DNA from: Plectonema cf. radiosum LEGE 06105
GTDB taxonomy: Bacteria; Cyanobacteriota; Cyanobacteriia; Cyanobacteriales; Nostocaceae
Assembly: GCF_015207665.1 (NCBI RefSeq)
Contig: NZ_JADEWL010000036.1
Span: 1-49,978 of the forward strand
Length of the DNA stretch: 49,978 nt
Reading direction: 5' to 3'
The notes beneath the pieces are model-generated. The model saw only the letters and a list, made by a program, of their open reading frames with translations, was not told the DNA's origin and made no database searches. Positions within the stretch are counted from its first letter, which is position 1. Each line of letters opens with the position of its first letter. The position numbers were made by a program, and so were the translations under genes. Positions 1 through 10,003 of this stretch are shown here, piece after piece.

Positions 1-27
1 TCCCCCCATCCCCCCATCCCCCCATCC
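1..27. repeat. C-rich tandem repeat at left end
   Basis: Three copies of an 8-base unit, CCCCCCAT, open the window. The same motif on the other strand (GATGGGGGGA) appears about 30 bases from the right end, so both ends fall in low-complexity repeat, as expected where an assembly breaks. Confidence 0.7.
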
Positions 28-30
28 TAA

Positions 31-792
31 TTACTGGGCGTTTTTCAAATTCTCGGCACCTTTAGTAACTTCAGCCTTTTCGATTTTGTCACCTTGCTGA
101 ATTTTGTTTACGATGTCCATTCCTTCGGTGACATTACCAAATACTGCGTAGTTACCATCTAAGAAAGGTAGGTTTGCCAATGTAAAGTAAAACTGCGAGG
201 AAGCAGAGTTGGGCGATTGCGATCGCGCCATTGCTACGGCACCTGCTTTATGTTGTAATTCTGGGGGCTTACTAACATTTGCCATCTCAAGAGTTTTACC
301 ATAAATCGGTTCGCTTGCCCCTTGTGGCTTAATCTCTAAAGGGATAGTACGTTCGCTACCAGTTTGTTTATCTACATAACCACCAGTTCCGTTACCTTTG
401 GGGTCACCACCTTGAGCTACAAATGGTTGGGGATCGCGTACTACTCTATGGAAAGTTAAGCCATCATATACGCCTTTTTGGACTAAATCTACAAAATTAC
501 CGGCGCTAATCGGAGCATTCGTTCCGTCTACTTCAATCGTGACTGGCGAACCATTAACAGTCATTACTACAGTAGCTTTGCCTTCTAGTCTCGGTAAATC
601 ATTCATTCCTGGAAAAGCCTCATTCTTTACTTCAGATGCAAGAGTCGCTTGTGCGGTTGTATCGTTGTCTGCTGCTGCCACTGTCGAGTCTGGAGAAGTA
701 GAAACTGCTTCATTACCAGAACATCCGTTTAACATCAAAGCACCAACAATCAAAAGTGTAACCAAAAAATATTTAGGAGCCTTTAACAGCAT
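31..792 (-). CDS. cyclophilin-type peptidyl-prolyl isomerase, lipoprotein
   Basis: Peptidyl-prolyl cis-trans isomerase of the cyclophilin family, probably anchored in a membrane facing the periplasm or thylakoid lumen and helping proteins fold. The N-terminus has two lysines, a hydrophobic stretch and the lipobox LNGC (Cys 24 from the ATG used here). The cyclophilin core follows: FHRVV, the [11 protein letters not shown] loop, the SSQFYFTL segment and [13 protein letters not shown] start at the ATG at 792, which gives 253 residues and a compact lipoprotein signal. An in-frame TTG at 810 would add six residues and has no clear ribosome site. A tandem-repeat gap separates it from ycf4 on the same strand. 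The family call is secure; substrate proteins are unknown. Confidence 0.9.
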   Translation of the reverse strand: MLLKAPKYFLVTLLIVGALMLNGCSGNEAVSTSPDSTVAAADNDTTAQATLASEVKNEAFPGMNDLPRLEGKATVVMTVNGSPVTIEVDGTNAPISAGNFVDLVQKGVYDGLTFHRVVRDPQPFVAQGGDPKGNGTGGYVDKQTGSERTIPLEIKPQGASEPIYGKTLEMANVSKPPELQHKAGAVAMARSQSPNSASSQFYFTLANLPFLDGNYAVFGNVTEGMDIVNKIQQGDKIEKAEVTKGAENLKNAQ

Positions 793-920
793 TTTTAATA
801 CAAAACTCAACCCAAGTATCTTAGCCTTTATAGTAATTTAGGCAACAGTTACTCGATTTTGGAGTTAGGATTTGTCCTACCGACACGCTACGCGAATGGA
901 TTTTGGATTGCAAGAGTAAT

Positions 921-966
921 AGTTTGGAGTTTGGAGTTTGGAGTTTGGAGTTTGGAATTTGGAGTT
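921..966. repeat. heptamer tandem repeat (TTTGGAG)n
   Basis: About six copies of TTTGGAG, the last ones imperfect, lie between the cyclophilin gene and ycf4. This is a short tandemly repeated repetitive sequence of the kind common between genes in heterocystous cyanobacteria. No gene is visible in 841-997. Confidence 0.8.
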
Positions 967-997
967 AATAATTGCGTTGGCGCAGCCTTTGACCTTA

Positions 998-1567
998 TTA
1001 AAGTCCTTCAAGCGGTACTCCCAAAAATTTCGCCAACTGAGCGCCTTGAGTTTCTAATTCTTTTAAGGACAAGGGTTGACCGACTCTTGTTAAAGGAATG
1101 TCTCGGCGACCTTTGACGCGCAAGTAAAGGGCGCGACGGGGGTTGATTCCTTCTTTGATGTCCACTCTTACCGATTGCGCGTCTTGAGTGGGACAGTCGA
1201 TTTCAATGCGACGATTTTTACCTGGAAATCCCCAACGGAAAATCTTAATCTGACCTGTTTCCCTATTGAATTCGTTGTATCCGCCTCCTAAGTCCCATAA
1301 AATTGCTAACCACAAATATGAAGACAACAGCAAACCGGCAATGCCGTACAACCCCATTACTAAACCTTGAGGGAAGAATATCAACTGAGTTGCATCTGTG
1401 ACTAAAAGTAAATTTTTGTGAAAATAACTGGACAAACCGGCTAGCAAGAAGCCCGTAGCTCCTAAAAAAACAACTGTTGCCCACCAGTAATTGCTAAATC
1501 TCCGAGAACCCAGAACCTTCTGTGTGAGGACATTACTGCCTTGAGAAATGATTGTTGATGCCGTCAT
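998..1567 (-). CDS. ycf4: photosystem I assembly protein Ycf4
   Basis: Ycf4 is a thylakoid membrane factor that helps assemble photosystem I. The 189-residue product has the usual length. The N-terminal third holds two membrane segments (about residues 27-47 and 68-92), followed by the family-typical LWDLGGGYNEFNRE and the soluble C-terminal domain with IKIFRWGFPGKNRRIE. The gene is divergent from psbD, a common arrangement in cyanobacteria, with a 448-base shared upstream region. The ATG start is unambiguous. Confidence 0.95.
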   Translation of the reverse strand: MTASTIISQGSNVLTQKVLGSRRFSNYWWATVVFLGATGFLLAGLSSYFHKNLLLVTDATQLIFFPQGLVMGLYGIAGLLLSSYLWLAILWDLGGGYNEFNRETGQIKIFRWGFPGKNRRIEIDCPTQDAQSVRVDIKEGINPRRALYLRVKGRRDIPLTRVGQPLSLKELETQGAQLAKFLGVPLEGL

Positions 1568-2015
1568 GTCATTAATTTCGGTTTAAAGGTTATGAAAAAT
1601 TCTCTATTACTACAAGTTTGCCACTGTCGCGATTAGCGAAGCTAGATGCCTTCAGCATATCGCTATTCTCATTTCTTTAGATTTTCTCACAAATTTAAGC
1701 TTTCTGAGAAAAGTTATGTCAAATTGTAAAAATTCTGATATTGATATATGTAGCAGGTTTACACTTAATGCTTGATTTTTGAGTGTAAATTAAGTACAAA
1801 AACTTGATTAATGTGATAAGTTAAGAATTATTAAGCAATCAAAGTCTGTGAATACAGTCTGTGATTGGGGTTTGGCACAACCCTGAGAAATAACTGCTCT
1901 TATGGTGGTATTTTCTCATAAAATTGACAGTATTAAAACTGTTGAGAGTGTCCAGATAAAAATGTCGTTTGCGTGGTAAACGTTGCAATTTTAGTAAAAG
2001 AGGATTTTTGTCCAA
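1568..2015. promoter_or_regulatory. ycf4/psbD divergent control region
   Basis: No coding sequence is seen in this 448-base gap. It contains an inverted repeat, TTTACACT (1758-1765) and AGTGTAAA (1782-1789), separated by 16 bases, that could be an operator or a hairpin in a long psbD leader. A TTGACA hexamer lies at 1923-1928 without a convincing -10 partner. AAAGAGGA (1997-2004) is the probable psbD ribosome site. The promoters themselves cannot be placed by eye. Confidence 0.45.
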
Positions 2016-3074
2016 ATGACTATCGCAGTTGGACGCGCCCCTAGTAGTAGAGGCTGGTTTGACGTACTCGATGACTGGTTAAAGCGAGATAGATTCGTAT
2101 TTATCGGTTGGTCGGGTCTATTACTATTCCCCTGTGCCTACATGGCTCTAGGTGGATGGCTCACAGGTACAACTTTTGTATCGAGTTGGTATACCCACGG
2201 TTTAGCATCTTCCTACTTGGAAGGCTGTAACTTCTTGACCGTAGCAGTATCGACACCCGCAGACAGCATGGGACATTCTCTGTTGTTATTATGGGGTCCA
2301 GAAGCTCAAGGTGACTTTACCCGTTGGTGTCAATTGGGCGGTTTATGGCCGTTTGTGGCATTACACGGAGCCTTTGGTTTGATAGGCTTCATGTTGCGAC
2401 AGTTCGAGATTTCCCGCTTGGTGGGAATTCGTCCTTACAACGCCATCGCATTTTCTGCACCAATTGCAGTATTTGTTAGCGTATTTTTGATGTACCCCTT
2501 GGGTCAATCTTCTTGGTTTTTTGCACCCAGCTTTGGAGTAGCAGCAATCTTCCGTTTCTTACTGTTTTTCCAAGGTTTCCATAACTGGACTTTGAATCCC
2601 TTCCACATGATGGGAGTAGCAGGAGTATTGGGTGGTGCGTTGTTGTGTGCAATTCACGGAGCCACCGTGGAAAACACCTTGTTTGAAGACGGAGACGGTT
2701 CTAACACCTTCCGTGCATTTGAACCAACCCAAGCAGAAGAAACCTATTCGATGGTGACAGCAAACCGTTTCTGGTCTCAGATTTTCGGTATTGCTTTCTC
2801 CAACAAACGCTGGTTACACTTCTTCATGTTGTTTGTACCAGTAACTGGGTTATGGATGAGCGCAGTAGGTGTAGTCGGTTTAGCGCTGAACCTACGTGCT
2901 TATGACTTCGTATCTCAAGAATTGAGAGCCGCAGAAGACCCAGAGTTTGAAACTTTCTATACGAAAAACATTTTGCTCAACGAGGGTATCCGCGCTTGGA
3001 TGGCTCCTCAAGACCAACCCCACGAACAGTTTATATTCCCCGAGGAGGTATTGCCACGTGGTAACGCTCTCTAA
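2016..3074 (+). CDS. psbD: photosystem II reaction centre protein D2
   Basis: D2 pairs with D1 to form the photosystem II core, binding P680 chlorophylls, pheophytin and the plastoquinone QA. The product is 352 residues, the standard length. It starts MTIAVGRAP and carries the near-invariant D2 blocks [34 protein letters not shown] (with the QA/iron histidine), [13 protein letters not shown] and the C-terminal [12 protein letters not shown]. These match the housekeeping form, and the ycf4 neighbour fits that too. The end overlaps the psbC start by 17 bases, so the two genes are almost certainly cotranscribed and translationally coupled. Confidence 0.98.
   Translation: MTIAVGRAPSSRGWFDVLDDWLKRDRFVFIGWSGLLLFPCAYMALGGWLTGTTFVSSWYTHGLASSYLEGCNFLTVAVSTPADSMGHSLLLLWGPEAQGDFTRWCQLGGLWPFVALHGAFGLIGFMLRQFEISRLVGIRPYNAIAFSAPIAVFVSVFLMYPLGQSSWFFAPSFGVAAIFRFLLFFQGFHNWTLNPFHMMGVAGVLGGALLCAIHGATVENTLFEDGDGSNTFRAFEPTQAEETYSMVTANRFWSQIFGIAFSNKRWLHFFMLFVPVTGLWMSAVGVVGLALNLRAYDFVSQELRAAEDPEFETFYTKNILLNEGIRAWMAPQDQPHEQFIFPEEVLPRGNAL
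3042..3048 (+). promoter_or_regulatory. ribosome binding site for psbC inside psbD
   Basis: GAGGAGG sits nine bases upstream of the GTG at 3058, inside the last codons of psbD. It is the strongest ribosome site noticed in the window and decides the psbC start in favour of this GTG. Confidence 0.85.
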
Positions 3075-4449
3075 TAGACAAATGGTAATGGGAGCGGGCG
3101 GACGCGACCAACAAAGCACTGGCTTTGCTTGGTGGTCTGGTAACGCTCGTTTGATTAATCTTTCCGGTAAACTACTGGGCGCTCATGTTGCTCACGCTGG
3201 TTTAATCGTTTTCTGGGCTGGAGCAATGACCTTGTTTGAGGTTGCTCACTTCATTCCTGAAAAGCCGATGTACGAGCAGGGTTTAATTTTGCTACCTCAC
3301 CTAGCAACTCTTGGTTGGGGTGTTGGTGCTGGTGGTGAAGTTATTGACACCTTTCCCTACTTTGTTGTTGGTGTACTCCACTTAATTTCTTCCGCAGTAT
3401 TAGGTTTCGGCGGTATTTATCACGCCGTTCGCGGTCCAGAAACCTTAGAAGAATACTCTTCTTTCTTTGGTTATGACTGGAAAGATAAAAACAAAATGAC
3501 CAACATCATTGGGTTCCATCTAATCATCTTGGGATGCGGTGCCTTGTTGTTGGTACTTAAAGCAATGTTCTTTGGTGGCTTGTACGATACTTGGGCACCC
3601 GGTGGTGGTGATGTCCGCGTCGTTACTAACCCAACCTTGAATCCGGCGACAATCTTCGGTTACTTGCTCAAGTCTCCCTTCGGTGGTGAAGGTTGGATAG
3701 TCAGCGTTGACAACCTTGAAGATATTGTTGGTGGTCATATTTGGGTTGCCATCATGTGTATTTTTGGTGGTATCTTCCACATTCTGACTAAGCCTTTCGG
3801 TTGGGCTCGTCGTGCTTTCATCTGGTCTGGTGAAGCATATCTATCTTACAGTTTGGGTGCTTTATCCTTAATGGGCTTTATCGCTTCCATTATGGTTTGG
3901 TACAACAATACTGCTTACCCCAGCGAATTCTTTGGTCCTACAGGTCCTGAAGCTTCTCAAGCTCAAGCTTTGACCTTCTTGATTCGCGACCAACGTTTGG
4001 GTGCAAACGTCGGTTCTGCTCAAGGTCCTACAGGTCTAGGTAAATACTTGATGCGTTCTCCTAGTGGTGAAATCATCTTTGGTGGTGAAACCATGCGCTT
4101 CTGGGATTTCCGTGGTCCTTGGTTAGAGCCTCTACGCGGTCCTAACGGTCTTGACTTAGAAAAAGTTAAAAATGACATTCAGCCTTGGCAGGCTCGTCGT
4201 GCTGCTGAATACATGACCCACGCACCTTTGGGTTCATTGAACTCTGTAGGTGGTGTTGCGACCGAGATTAACTCCTTTAACTACGTATCTCCTCGTGCGT
4301 GGTTGTCTACATCTCACTTCGTATTAGGTTTCTTCTTCCTAATCGGTCACTTATGGCACGCAGGTCGCGCTCGTGCGGCTGCTGGTGGTTTTGAGAAAGG
4401 TATTGACCGCGAAAGCGAACCAGTAATGTTTATGCCAAATCTAGACTAG
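3058..4449 (+). CDS. psbC: photosystem II CP43 chlorophyll-binding protein
   Basis: CP43 is an inner antenna of photosystem II, with six membrane helices, and donates a ligand to the manganese cluster. I start at GTG 3058, giving MVTLSN and 463 residues, because of the GAGGAGG site at 3042; the reading frame stays open upstream only because it runs through psbD. Diagnostic blocks include [36 protein letters not shown], the lumenal loop [31 protein letters not shown] and [20 protein letters not shown]. The N-terminus seems a few residues longer than in some relatives (RQMVMGAGG between SN and RDQQ). A hairpin terminator lies 40 bases downstream. Confidence 0.97.
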   Translation: MVTLSNRQMVMGAGGRDQQSTGFAWWSGNARLINLSGKLLGAHVAHAGLIVFWAGAMTLFEVAHFIPEKPMYEQGLILLPHLATLGWGVGAGGEVIDTFPYFVVGVLHLISSAVLGFGGIYHAVRGPETLEEYSSFFGYDWKDKNKMTNIIGFHLIILGCGALLLVLKAMFFGGLYDTWAPGGGDVRVVTNPTLNPATIFGYLLKSPFGGEGWIVSVDNLEDIVGGHIWVAIMCIFGGIFHILTKPFGWARRAFIWSGEAYLSYSLGALSLMGFIASIMVWYNNTAYPSEFFGPTGPEASQAQALTFLIRDQRLGANVGSAQGPTGLGKYLMRSPSGEIIFGGETMRFWDFRGPWLEPLRGPNGLDLEKVKNDIQPWQARRAAEYMTHAPLGSLNSVGGVATEINSFNYVSPRAWLSTSHFVLGFFFLIGHLWHAGRARAAAGGFEKGIDRESEPVMFMPNLD

Positions 4450-4489
4450 TTTACCTAGTTTTAGAAGTTTAGTTACATGACAATCAGTT

Positions 4490-4517
4490 GCTCCCGTATA
4501 AAAGCGGGGGCTTTTTT
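4490..4517 (+). terminator. rho-independent terminator of psbDC
   Basis: GCTCCCG pairs with CGGGGGC (seven pairs, one G-U) around a short A/T-rich loop and is followed by six T residues. It lies 40 bases after the psbC stop. Confidence 0.85.
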
Positions 4518-4617
4518 AATTTTGGATTTTGGATACATTCGCGAGGCGAAGGTACAAGCTTTAGATTTTAGATTTTGGATTTTACAGGTTGTTTGAAAAG
4601 TATAAATTCAAGAAAAT

Positions 4618-4917
4618 CTAATTACCCCATTCCAAAGTAATTTCGATATTACCTGTAGAAGCATCCTTGACAAGCAAAGGTGTGAGTTTACCGGATTCAA
4701 TACTAACGTCTATCCCAAATCTGACACGAGCTTTATCAGGTTTTATCTTTTGTACGGTTTCGGCAATTTCTTTTGTTAGAGATTCTATCGCGCCAGTTAT
4801 TTCGCTAAATGGTCGAGTTTGAAAAGTTAATTTACGTTCTCCAATAAGAGTAGCTTCAACTCTTACACTTGTACCATCACTCAATTCTACAGTAATAATT
4901 TTGTTTTGAAGTTCCAT
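4618..4917 (-). CDS. small protein, Trypco1-like (CU044_2847 family)
   Basis: A 99-residue soluble protein without signal or membrane segment. It has a beta-rich N-terminal third (ITVELSDGTSVRVEA), a central helix (SEITGAIESLTKEIAETVQKI), then RVRFGIDVSIESGKLTPLL and a final strand ending ITLEWGN. From memory this pattern matches the trypsin-co-occurring domain 1 (Trypco1/CU044_2847) family, often found beside trypsin-like proteases or STAND ATPases in predicted conflict systems. No such protease is adjacent here. The biochemical role is unknown. It is probably a single-gene unit. Confidence 0.7.
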   Translation of the reverse strand: MELQNKIITVELSDGTSVRVEATLIGERKLTFQTRPFSEITGAIESLTKEIAETVQKIKPDKARVRFGIDVSIESGKLTPLLVKDASTGNIEITLEWGN

Positions 4918-5128
4918 TCTTGTTTAACTGCATAGCCCTATGACAATAAAATATCAGTTATCAGTTATCAATTACTAATTATTAGTTAAAAGTTATATCG
5001 AAACCTACTTCAATATTTTCTAAGAATACAAAATAATTAATATTTTTTTAATCCAGGAAATAATGGTAATATAAAATAATTACCAAAAATATCACTGTTT
5101 GTTCATTGCTAATTGGTAATTATTCACT

Positions 5129-5962
5129 TCATCCAACATTCATTGCAGCTAAAAATGCTTTCTGACTAGCATCTTTGTATAATAAATTAAGATATTTCAT
5201 GACAATATCTGTAGAATTTAAATTTGCTTGCTTGTCATCTTCTTTTGCTAAAGGAATTGAACCTAAAACATCTAGAACTGTTTCGCTAGTTGATGGTGCA
5301 ATAACTACTAGAGAAGATTCTAATGGCTGATTATATTGCCAAAAATTCTCTAATTCTAAGGGAGTTTGTGTTTGATTAATTGATTCTTCAACTTGTGAAG
5401 TTTCTACTTCTGCATCTGTAACTTTAGCACTACGTAATTTACGTAAATCGCTGATAATTTGCTGTTTAGTGCGTCCTCGTAATTGAAATAATACAAATGG
5501 ATCTTCACTAAAACGGTCGGCTAATTGATAATAAATCGCACCGATATGTTTGCAGGGGTTAGCTTTATCAGGACAAGAACATTTACTATGAACTTCGGAC
5601 AAGGTAAAAGGAAATAGAGATAAGCCATTTGCTGTAAATACTTCTTCGATATTTTGCGGCATTTCTCCTGCTAATAATTTAGCCGCAAATATTGATTTTT
5701 GTGACATTGATTCCACAATAAAACCCCATTCTTCGTTGCTAAAGGAATCAAGAGAAAGAGAAACATTATAAGGTTCTGGTTCGCTTCCTTGTACATCAGC
5801 TAAGACTTTGGCATTCTCAAATTTTATGCTCAGGATATTTCCTTGACGTGCATAATTTCTAGCACGTTCTAAGCGCTTTTTAAAACGGTAAGAATCTAAT
5901 AATTCTAACCATTTTTGCGACCACCATTCTCTTGATGCTTGAAAATCGTAATTTGCTTGCAT
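5129..5962 (-). CDS. SWIM zinc-finger domain protein
   Basis: A 277-residue protein with a SWIM-type zinc finger near residues 128-140: CSCPDKANPCKH, spaced C-x-C-x7-C-x-H. SWIM domains bind DNA or proteins. In bacteria they often occur in a protein encoded next to a SNF2 helicase, as here: the gene lies 85 bases downstream of the SNF2 gene on the same strand. The region before the finger (YNVSLSLDSFSNEEWGFIVESM) and the FQLRGRTKQQIISDLRK segment after it are typical of this partner family. It probably acts with the helicase on DNA or nucleoprotein; the exact role is unknown. Confidence 0.85.
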   Translation of the reverse strand: MQANYDFQASREWWSQKWLELLDSYRFKKRLERARNYARQGNILSIKFENAKVLADVQGSEPEPYNVSLSLDSFSNEEWGFIVESMSQKSIFAAKLLAGEMPQNIEEVFTANGLSLFPFTLSEVHSKCSCPDKANPCKHIGAIYYQLADRFSEDPFVLFQLRGRTKQQIISDLRKLRSAKVTDAEVETSQVEESINQTQTPLELENFWQYNQPLESSLVVIAPSTSETVLDVLGSIPLAKEDDKQANLNSTDIVMKYLNLLYKDASQKAFLAAMNVG

Positions 5963-6009
5963 GATAGGTTAAAAGGTCTGCATGTCAAAGGTTTAAGGTC
6001 AACAACCAT

Positions 6010-6047
6010 CAACTGTCAACTGTCAACTGTCAACTGTCAACTGTCAA
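6010..6047. repeat. heptamer tandem repeat (CAACTGT)n
   Basis: Five tandem CAACTGT units run up to the stop codon of the SNF2 gene. They occupy most of the gap to the SWIM gene. Confidence 0.85.
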
Positions 6048-9000
6048 CTAACTATCTTCCTCAATAACTGCATCGCGGTCAAGTATTAATAAATTGCGGA
6101 GTTGGTCGGTATCCATTTCGGTTAACCATTCTTCACCTGCACCTACAACTTGTTCTGCTAATTGTTTCTTACTTTCAATCATGTCGTGAATTTTTTCTTC
6201 TAAAGTACCAGTACAAACAAATTTATGTACCTGTACATTTTTTGTTTGACCGATACGAAATACCCTGTCTGTAGCTTGATTTTCTACTGCGGGATTCCAC
6301 CATCTATCAAAGTGAAATACATGATTTGCACGGGTTAAATTTAAGCCGACACCACCTGCTTTTAAGGAAAGAATCATTACTTGGGGACCTTGGGGATCTT
6401 GTTGAAAACGGTCTACCATTTCATCGCGTTGTTTTTTGCTTGTACTACCATATAAAAATAATGTTTCTCGGTTAAAATGCTTTTCTAGATAGGGTTTAAG
6501 CAACTTACCCCACTCTGCAAACTGAGTGAAAATTAAAGCGCGATCGCCATTTAATATTACTTCTTCTAACATCTCTTCAAGACGCTGGAGTTTTACAGAA
6601 TCATGGTGTTCTAATTTATCTTTTTTCAAGTATTGGGCTGGATGATTACAAATTTGTTTCAACTTCACAAGTAAGCCTAAAATCATTCCTCGACGTTGCA
6701 ATCCTTCTGCATCATCAATTTGGCTTAAGGAATCTTCTACTACTTGTTGATAAAGCGTTGCTTGTTCGGGAGTTAAACCACAAAAAACAGTCATTTCCTG
6801 TTTTTCTGGTAAGTCTTGAATGATATCGCGGTCTGTTTTTAAGCGACGTAAAATAAAAGGTTGAACTAAGGAACGCAATTGTGATAAAGAAGAAGTATCA
6901 CCATATTTTTCAATTGGCATGGCAAAACGTCGCTGAAAAAATTGTCGATTACCTAAATATCCGGGATTTAAAAAATCCATAATCGACCACAATTCCTGTA
7001 GTCTATTTTCTACTGGTGTACCCGTTAAAGCAATCCTAAATTCTGGTTCTAACTGTCGTACTGCTTGAGACTGTTTTGCTTCTGGATTCTTAATATTTTG
7101 AGCTTCATCTAAAGCAATTATCTGCCAAGGTACATCTTGTAATGACTTTAAATCGCGATGAACTAATGAGTAGCTGGTAATTACGATATTTGTGTTTTTG
7201 ACAGCATTTTGAAATGTCTTTCCTTTGGGACGTTTATCACCGTGGTATTGTAAAACTTTGAGGTTTGGGGCAAACTTTTTGACTTCCCGTTCCCAGTTTC
7301 CTAATACGGAAGTCGGACAAACTAATAATATGGGATTTTCTAAGGCTGATTGTTCTTGTAAGTGCAGTAAAAAAGCGATGAATTGCACGGTTTTTCCCAA
7401 ACCCATATCATCTGCTAAACAAGCACCTAAACCCCAACGTTCCAAAAATGACAGCCAAGACATTCCTCGTCGTTGATATGGTCGCAGTTCACCGCGAAAA
7501 TTCGTAGGTGTTGGTAGCGATTCTATCTCTTGGTTATCTGTAAGATTTGTAATTAATTCCTGCAATGCTCCAGATGCTTCAAAGCTGACTACGGGTAATT
7601 TTTCAATAGTCTGGGTATCTCCGGAACCCAATCGCAGTGCATCTTCTAAGGAGAGTGCCATTTTATCTTTTCTGTCAGCAAAGAATGTCTGTGCTGTTTT
7701 GATATCTTGGGGGCGCAATTCTACCCACTCACCGTTGATTTCTACTAAGGGACTGTTTAAGGCTACAAGTTTGTCAAACTGCTGTTTGGAAAGAGTTTGT
7801 CCCCCGATTGCTAATTCCCATTGGAAATTAAGCAAACTTTGTAAACCCAAACGTTCGGTTTTTTTCGGCGTTTGAGCGCTGACTTTTAAACCTAAACGAT
7901 TCGCCCAGCCATCGCGGTTTGCTAAGCTTGGAGGTAATACTACACCTAAACCGTTATCTTCAAACCGCCAAGTTACCGACTTAATAAAATCATATGCTTG
8001 CATCGGTTCGAGACGACAAAATTGAGGTAATGCTGTATCTAAACTGGGTGCAACGATTGGATAAAGCCGCGAAGCTAAACCTAAACCTCGTAAAAATGTT
8101 TCTTGGGGCTTGTCAATAATACGATTTTGATAAACTAACCGTTCAACCGGATGATTCCAAATGGTTTGTGCATCTAATAAAAATTTTTCATCATCAATCG
8201 CTTGCAGATAATACTCTAATAACCACTCAGTTTCCCCTGCTTCTGGAGTCCGCAATACAAAACAAGTGCGGAAAAGGCTTCTTTGTCCGAGTTGGTTTTG
8301 TAAAGGCATTGTCCAAGCATTCAGCGCTGCTTCTAGCCTTTCAACTTCGGAGGTATCTGCACTAATTGAGTTTTTATCGCTAGTCAATGCATATAACCAT
8401 TGTCGGACTACAGATGGTACAGATGCTAGCAATCGAGTTTCTGCTGATGAAAGAGAATTTACCATGGTTCGCACTTGAGCATCTATGGTTTGATTCAGAA
8501 AATCTAGCAGTAGTTGTTCGGATTCCGGTGGTAAATTAATTGATGGGTAATCATCTGAATTATCTACTTGATATACCCGACATGACAAAGGCATCCCTCG
8601 CGAATATTTATCCAACCGACTTCCGTCAACGGCACTATCTAGAAGTGCTTCCCAACTAGCAATTTTAGACTTCTCGGTAGAATTATCTACATTCTCAATT
8701 TTGGGCAAAAATTTACATCTAGCAATTAAATCTAAACTCCAGCGAGCAACTTGCGACCAAAAACGTAAGTCTCCCCCGACAAAAGTTTGCTCATCATCGG
8801 CAACATTCATCGGTAAGGAAGTTAAAAATTTTATCGTCTCCCTGGGGTTCAAACAAAAACCATTCACTTGCCAAGGTTGTAAATATTGCGGCTTCCCTAT
8901 TTCTCCTTGATTAACTCCCGAATGTAGGGGGTATATAAAATCAATATCCTGCTTTTTTTTCTTTTTCTTTTCTTGTTGAGGAATATGACTCGGTAAAGCA

Positions 9001-9296
9001 ACCACAATAGACGATGCAGGCAAAGTTAGATCATCAGTAGCTGTAGCTTTGGTTTTTTTACCTGACTTGACCTTTGAATTTTCAGTTTTAGTTTGTACCC
9101 ATTCTGTAGGAATTGCAAGATTACGAGAACGCAATAACTCTAATAATTCTAAGGGTGTCATAGCTCCATGATGAGACCGTACCCCCATTAATTCATCTTG
9201 ATTAGAATTGGTATCTATAGAACGCCAAGTTTCTCCCCATACAAAAAAACAGCTACCTTGACCTTGTAGTAACCAACTACCGTGTAAAATTGCCAT
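6048..9296 (-). CDS. SNF2/Rad54-family DEAD-like helicase
   Basis: A 1082-residue SNF2-family ATPase that probably translocates along double-stranded DNA and remodels protein-DNA complexes. The N-terminal half is the bacterial SNF2-associated region, with a lysine-rich linker near residues 105-115 (QQEKKKKKKQ). The ATPase core starts near residue 600: RPYQRRGMSWL, Walker A DDMGLGKT near residue 628, Walker B DEAQ near 728, and TGTPVENRLQELW. The C-terminal lobe has SLKAGGVGLNLT, FDRWWNPAVENQATDRVFRIGQ and the arginine-finger region. It sits just upstream of the SWIM-finger gene on the same strand, so the two probably form an operon. The ATG start is followed by a typical MAILHGSW opening. Confidence 0.95.
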   Translation of the reverse strand: MAILHGSWLLQGQGSCFFVWGETWRSIDTNSNQDELMGVRSHHGAMTPLELLELLRSRNLAIPTEWVQTKTENSKVKSGKKTKATATDDLTLPASSIVVALPSHIPQQEKKKKKKQDIDFIYPLHSGVNQGEIGKPQYLQPWQVNGFCLNPRETIKFLTSLPMNVADDEQTFVGGDLRFWSQVARWSLDLIARCKFLPKIENVDNSTEKSKIASWEALLDSAVDGSRLDKYSRGMPLSCRVYQVDNSDDYPSINLPPESEQLLLDFLNQTIDAQVRTMVNSLSSAETRLLASVPSVVRQWLYALTSDKNSISADTSEVERLEAALNAWTMPLQNQLGQRSLFRTCFVLRTPEAGETEWLLEYYLQAIDDEKFLLDAQTIWNHPVERLVYQNRIIDKPQETFLRGLGLASRLYPIVAPSLDTALPQFCRLEPMQAYDFIKSVTWRFEDNGLGVVLPPSLANRDGWANRLGLKVSAQTPKKTERLGLQSLLNFQWELAIGGQTLSKQQFDKLVALNSPLVEINGEWVELRPQDIKTAQTFFADRKDKMALSLEDALRLGSGDTQTIEKLPVVSFEASGALQELITNLTDNQEIESLPTPTNFRGELRPYQRRGMSWLSFLERWGLGACLADDMGLGKTVQFIAFLLHLQEQSALENPILLVCPTSVLGNWEREVKKFAPNLKVLQYHGDKRPKGKTFQNAVKNTNIVITSYSLVHRDLKSLQDVPWQIIALDEAQNIKNPEAKQSQAVRQLEPEFRIALTGTPVENRLQELWSIMDFLNPGYLGNRQFFQRRFAMPIEKYGDTSSLSQLRSLVQPFILRRLKTDRDIIQDLPEKQEMTVFCGLTPEQATLYQQVVEDSLSQIDDAEGLQRRGMILGLLVKLKQICNHPAQYLKKDKLEHHDSVKLQRLEEMLEEVILNGDRALIFTQFAEWGKLLKPYLEKHFNRETLFLYGSTSKKQRDEMVDRFQQDPQGPQVMILSLKAGGVGLNLTRANHVFHFDRWWNPAVENQATDRVFRIGQTKNVQVHKFVCTGTLEEKIHDMIESKKQLAEQVVGAGEEWLTEMDTDQLRNLLILDRDAVIEEDS

Positions 9297-10003
9297 ATGC
9301 CAATAACAGTCAAATTATTGTAGAACTAATACTTTTAACCAATTGATTCTGATGATTCTCAAAAAAATGTGATTTTTTAGTTGATATTCTCAGGCTATAT
9401 CAGAGCTGATAAAAACTTATTAAATACAAAATAAATCAATATTCCTGGCGACTAGAAGTCGCGGCTACACAAACAAAACCCACCTGCGTGGGTTTAGAAT
9501 CTGCCTTTGGGGACGAAAGCTTGTGTAGTCGCGTTCACTGAGCTTGTTCCGCAGGATATATTATATTCATTCGTCTATAGCATAGCGTGGCTTTAGCCAT
9601 AAACTTTTAAAACATCCTCTAAGATACAATCAAACTCAATATTTATTTTCGCGATCGCAACAAACAATCCCTGATCTCAAATAATAATCTTAGCTAATGA
9701 GTGCAAAGTTTAACCTCATCCGATTTGATTTTTCTGGCGCTTATTTGTATAACATACATCAAAAAGCTATTTTTTCTGTTCAATTTAAGCCTACCGTTGT
9801 ACAGCATAACTTGATCGAGGTTAACAAAAATGGATTACCCCTAGGAGTGAAGAGCGAATACTCAAACAAAGTAAAAAAACGATATATTGATGTATACTCG
9901 TCCATCAAGGCAACTGATTTATAAGTTACTGCGGCAAGCAAGAGAGCATAAATGTTAGGATTGCCACTGAGAGCGAATAGTGCATAGAAGGAAAAAAAAC
10001 TGA
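9297..10003. other. non-coding gap between SNF2 gene and pnp
   Basis: Divergent intergenic region of about 700 bases. It holds the imperfect inverted repeat described at 9461-9532 and an isolated GCGATCGC site at about 9651. The sequence just before pnp contains GAAGGAAAA, a plausible ribosome site. The open frames here (9697-9924 and the opposite strand of 9780-10148) have no ribosome site or recognisable motif and I do not call them. Confidence 0.5.
9461..9532. repeat. MITE-like inverted repeat with inner hairpin
   Basis: GCGGCTACACAA (9461-9472) is matched by TTGTGTAGTCGC (9521-9532) with one mismatch. Inside, AAACCCAC and GTGGGTTT form a perfect 8-bp stem with loop CTGC (9476-9495). From memory this layout recurs in Nostocales genomes as a dispersed non-coding repeat. 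Confidence 0.65.

Noticed and set aside
2947-3057. Longer psbC start inside psbD
   Set aside because: The extra residues are an out-of-frame reading of conserved psbD codons. GAGGAGG at 3042 points to GTG 3058, which gives the standard CP43 N-terminus.
2016-4449. Far-red-light paralogues of psbD/psbC
   Set aside because: The sequences match the housekeeping D2 and CP43 consensus and sit beside ycf4, not in a far-red gene cluster.
9697-9924. 75-codon frame upstream of pnp
   Set aside because: No ribosome site or recognisable motif, and it overlaps an equally open frame on the other strand.
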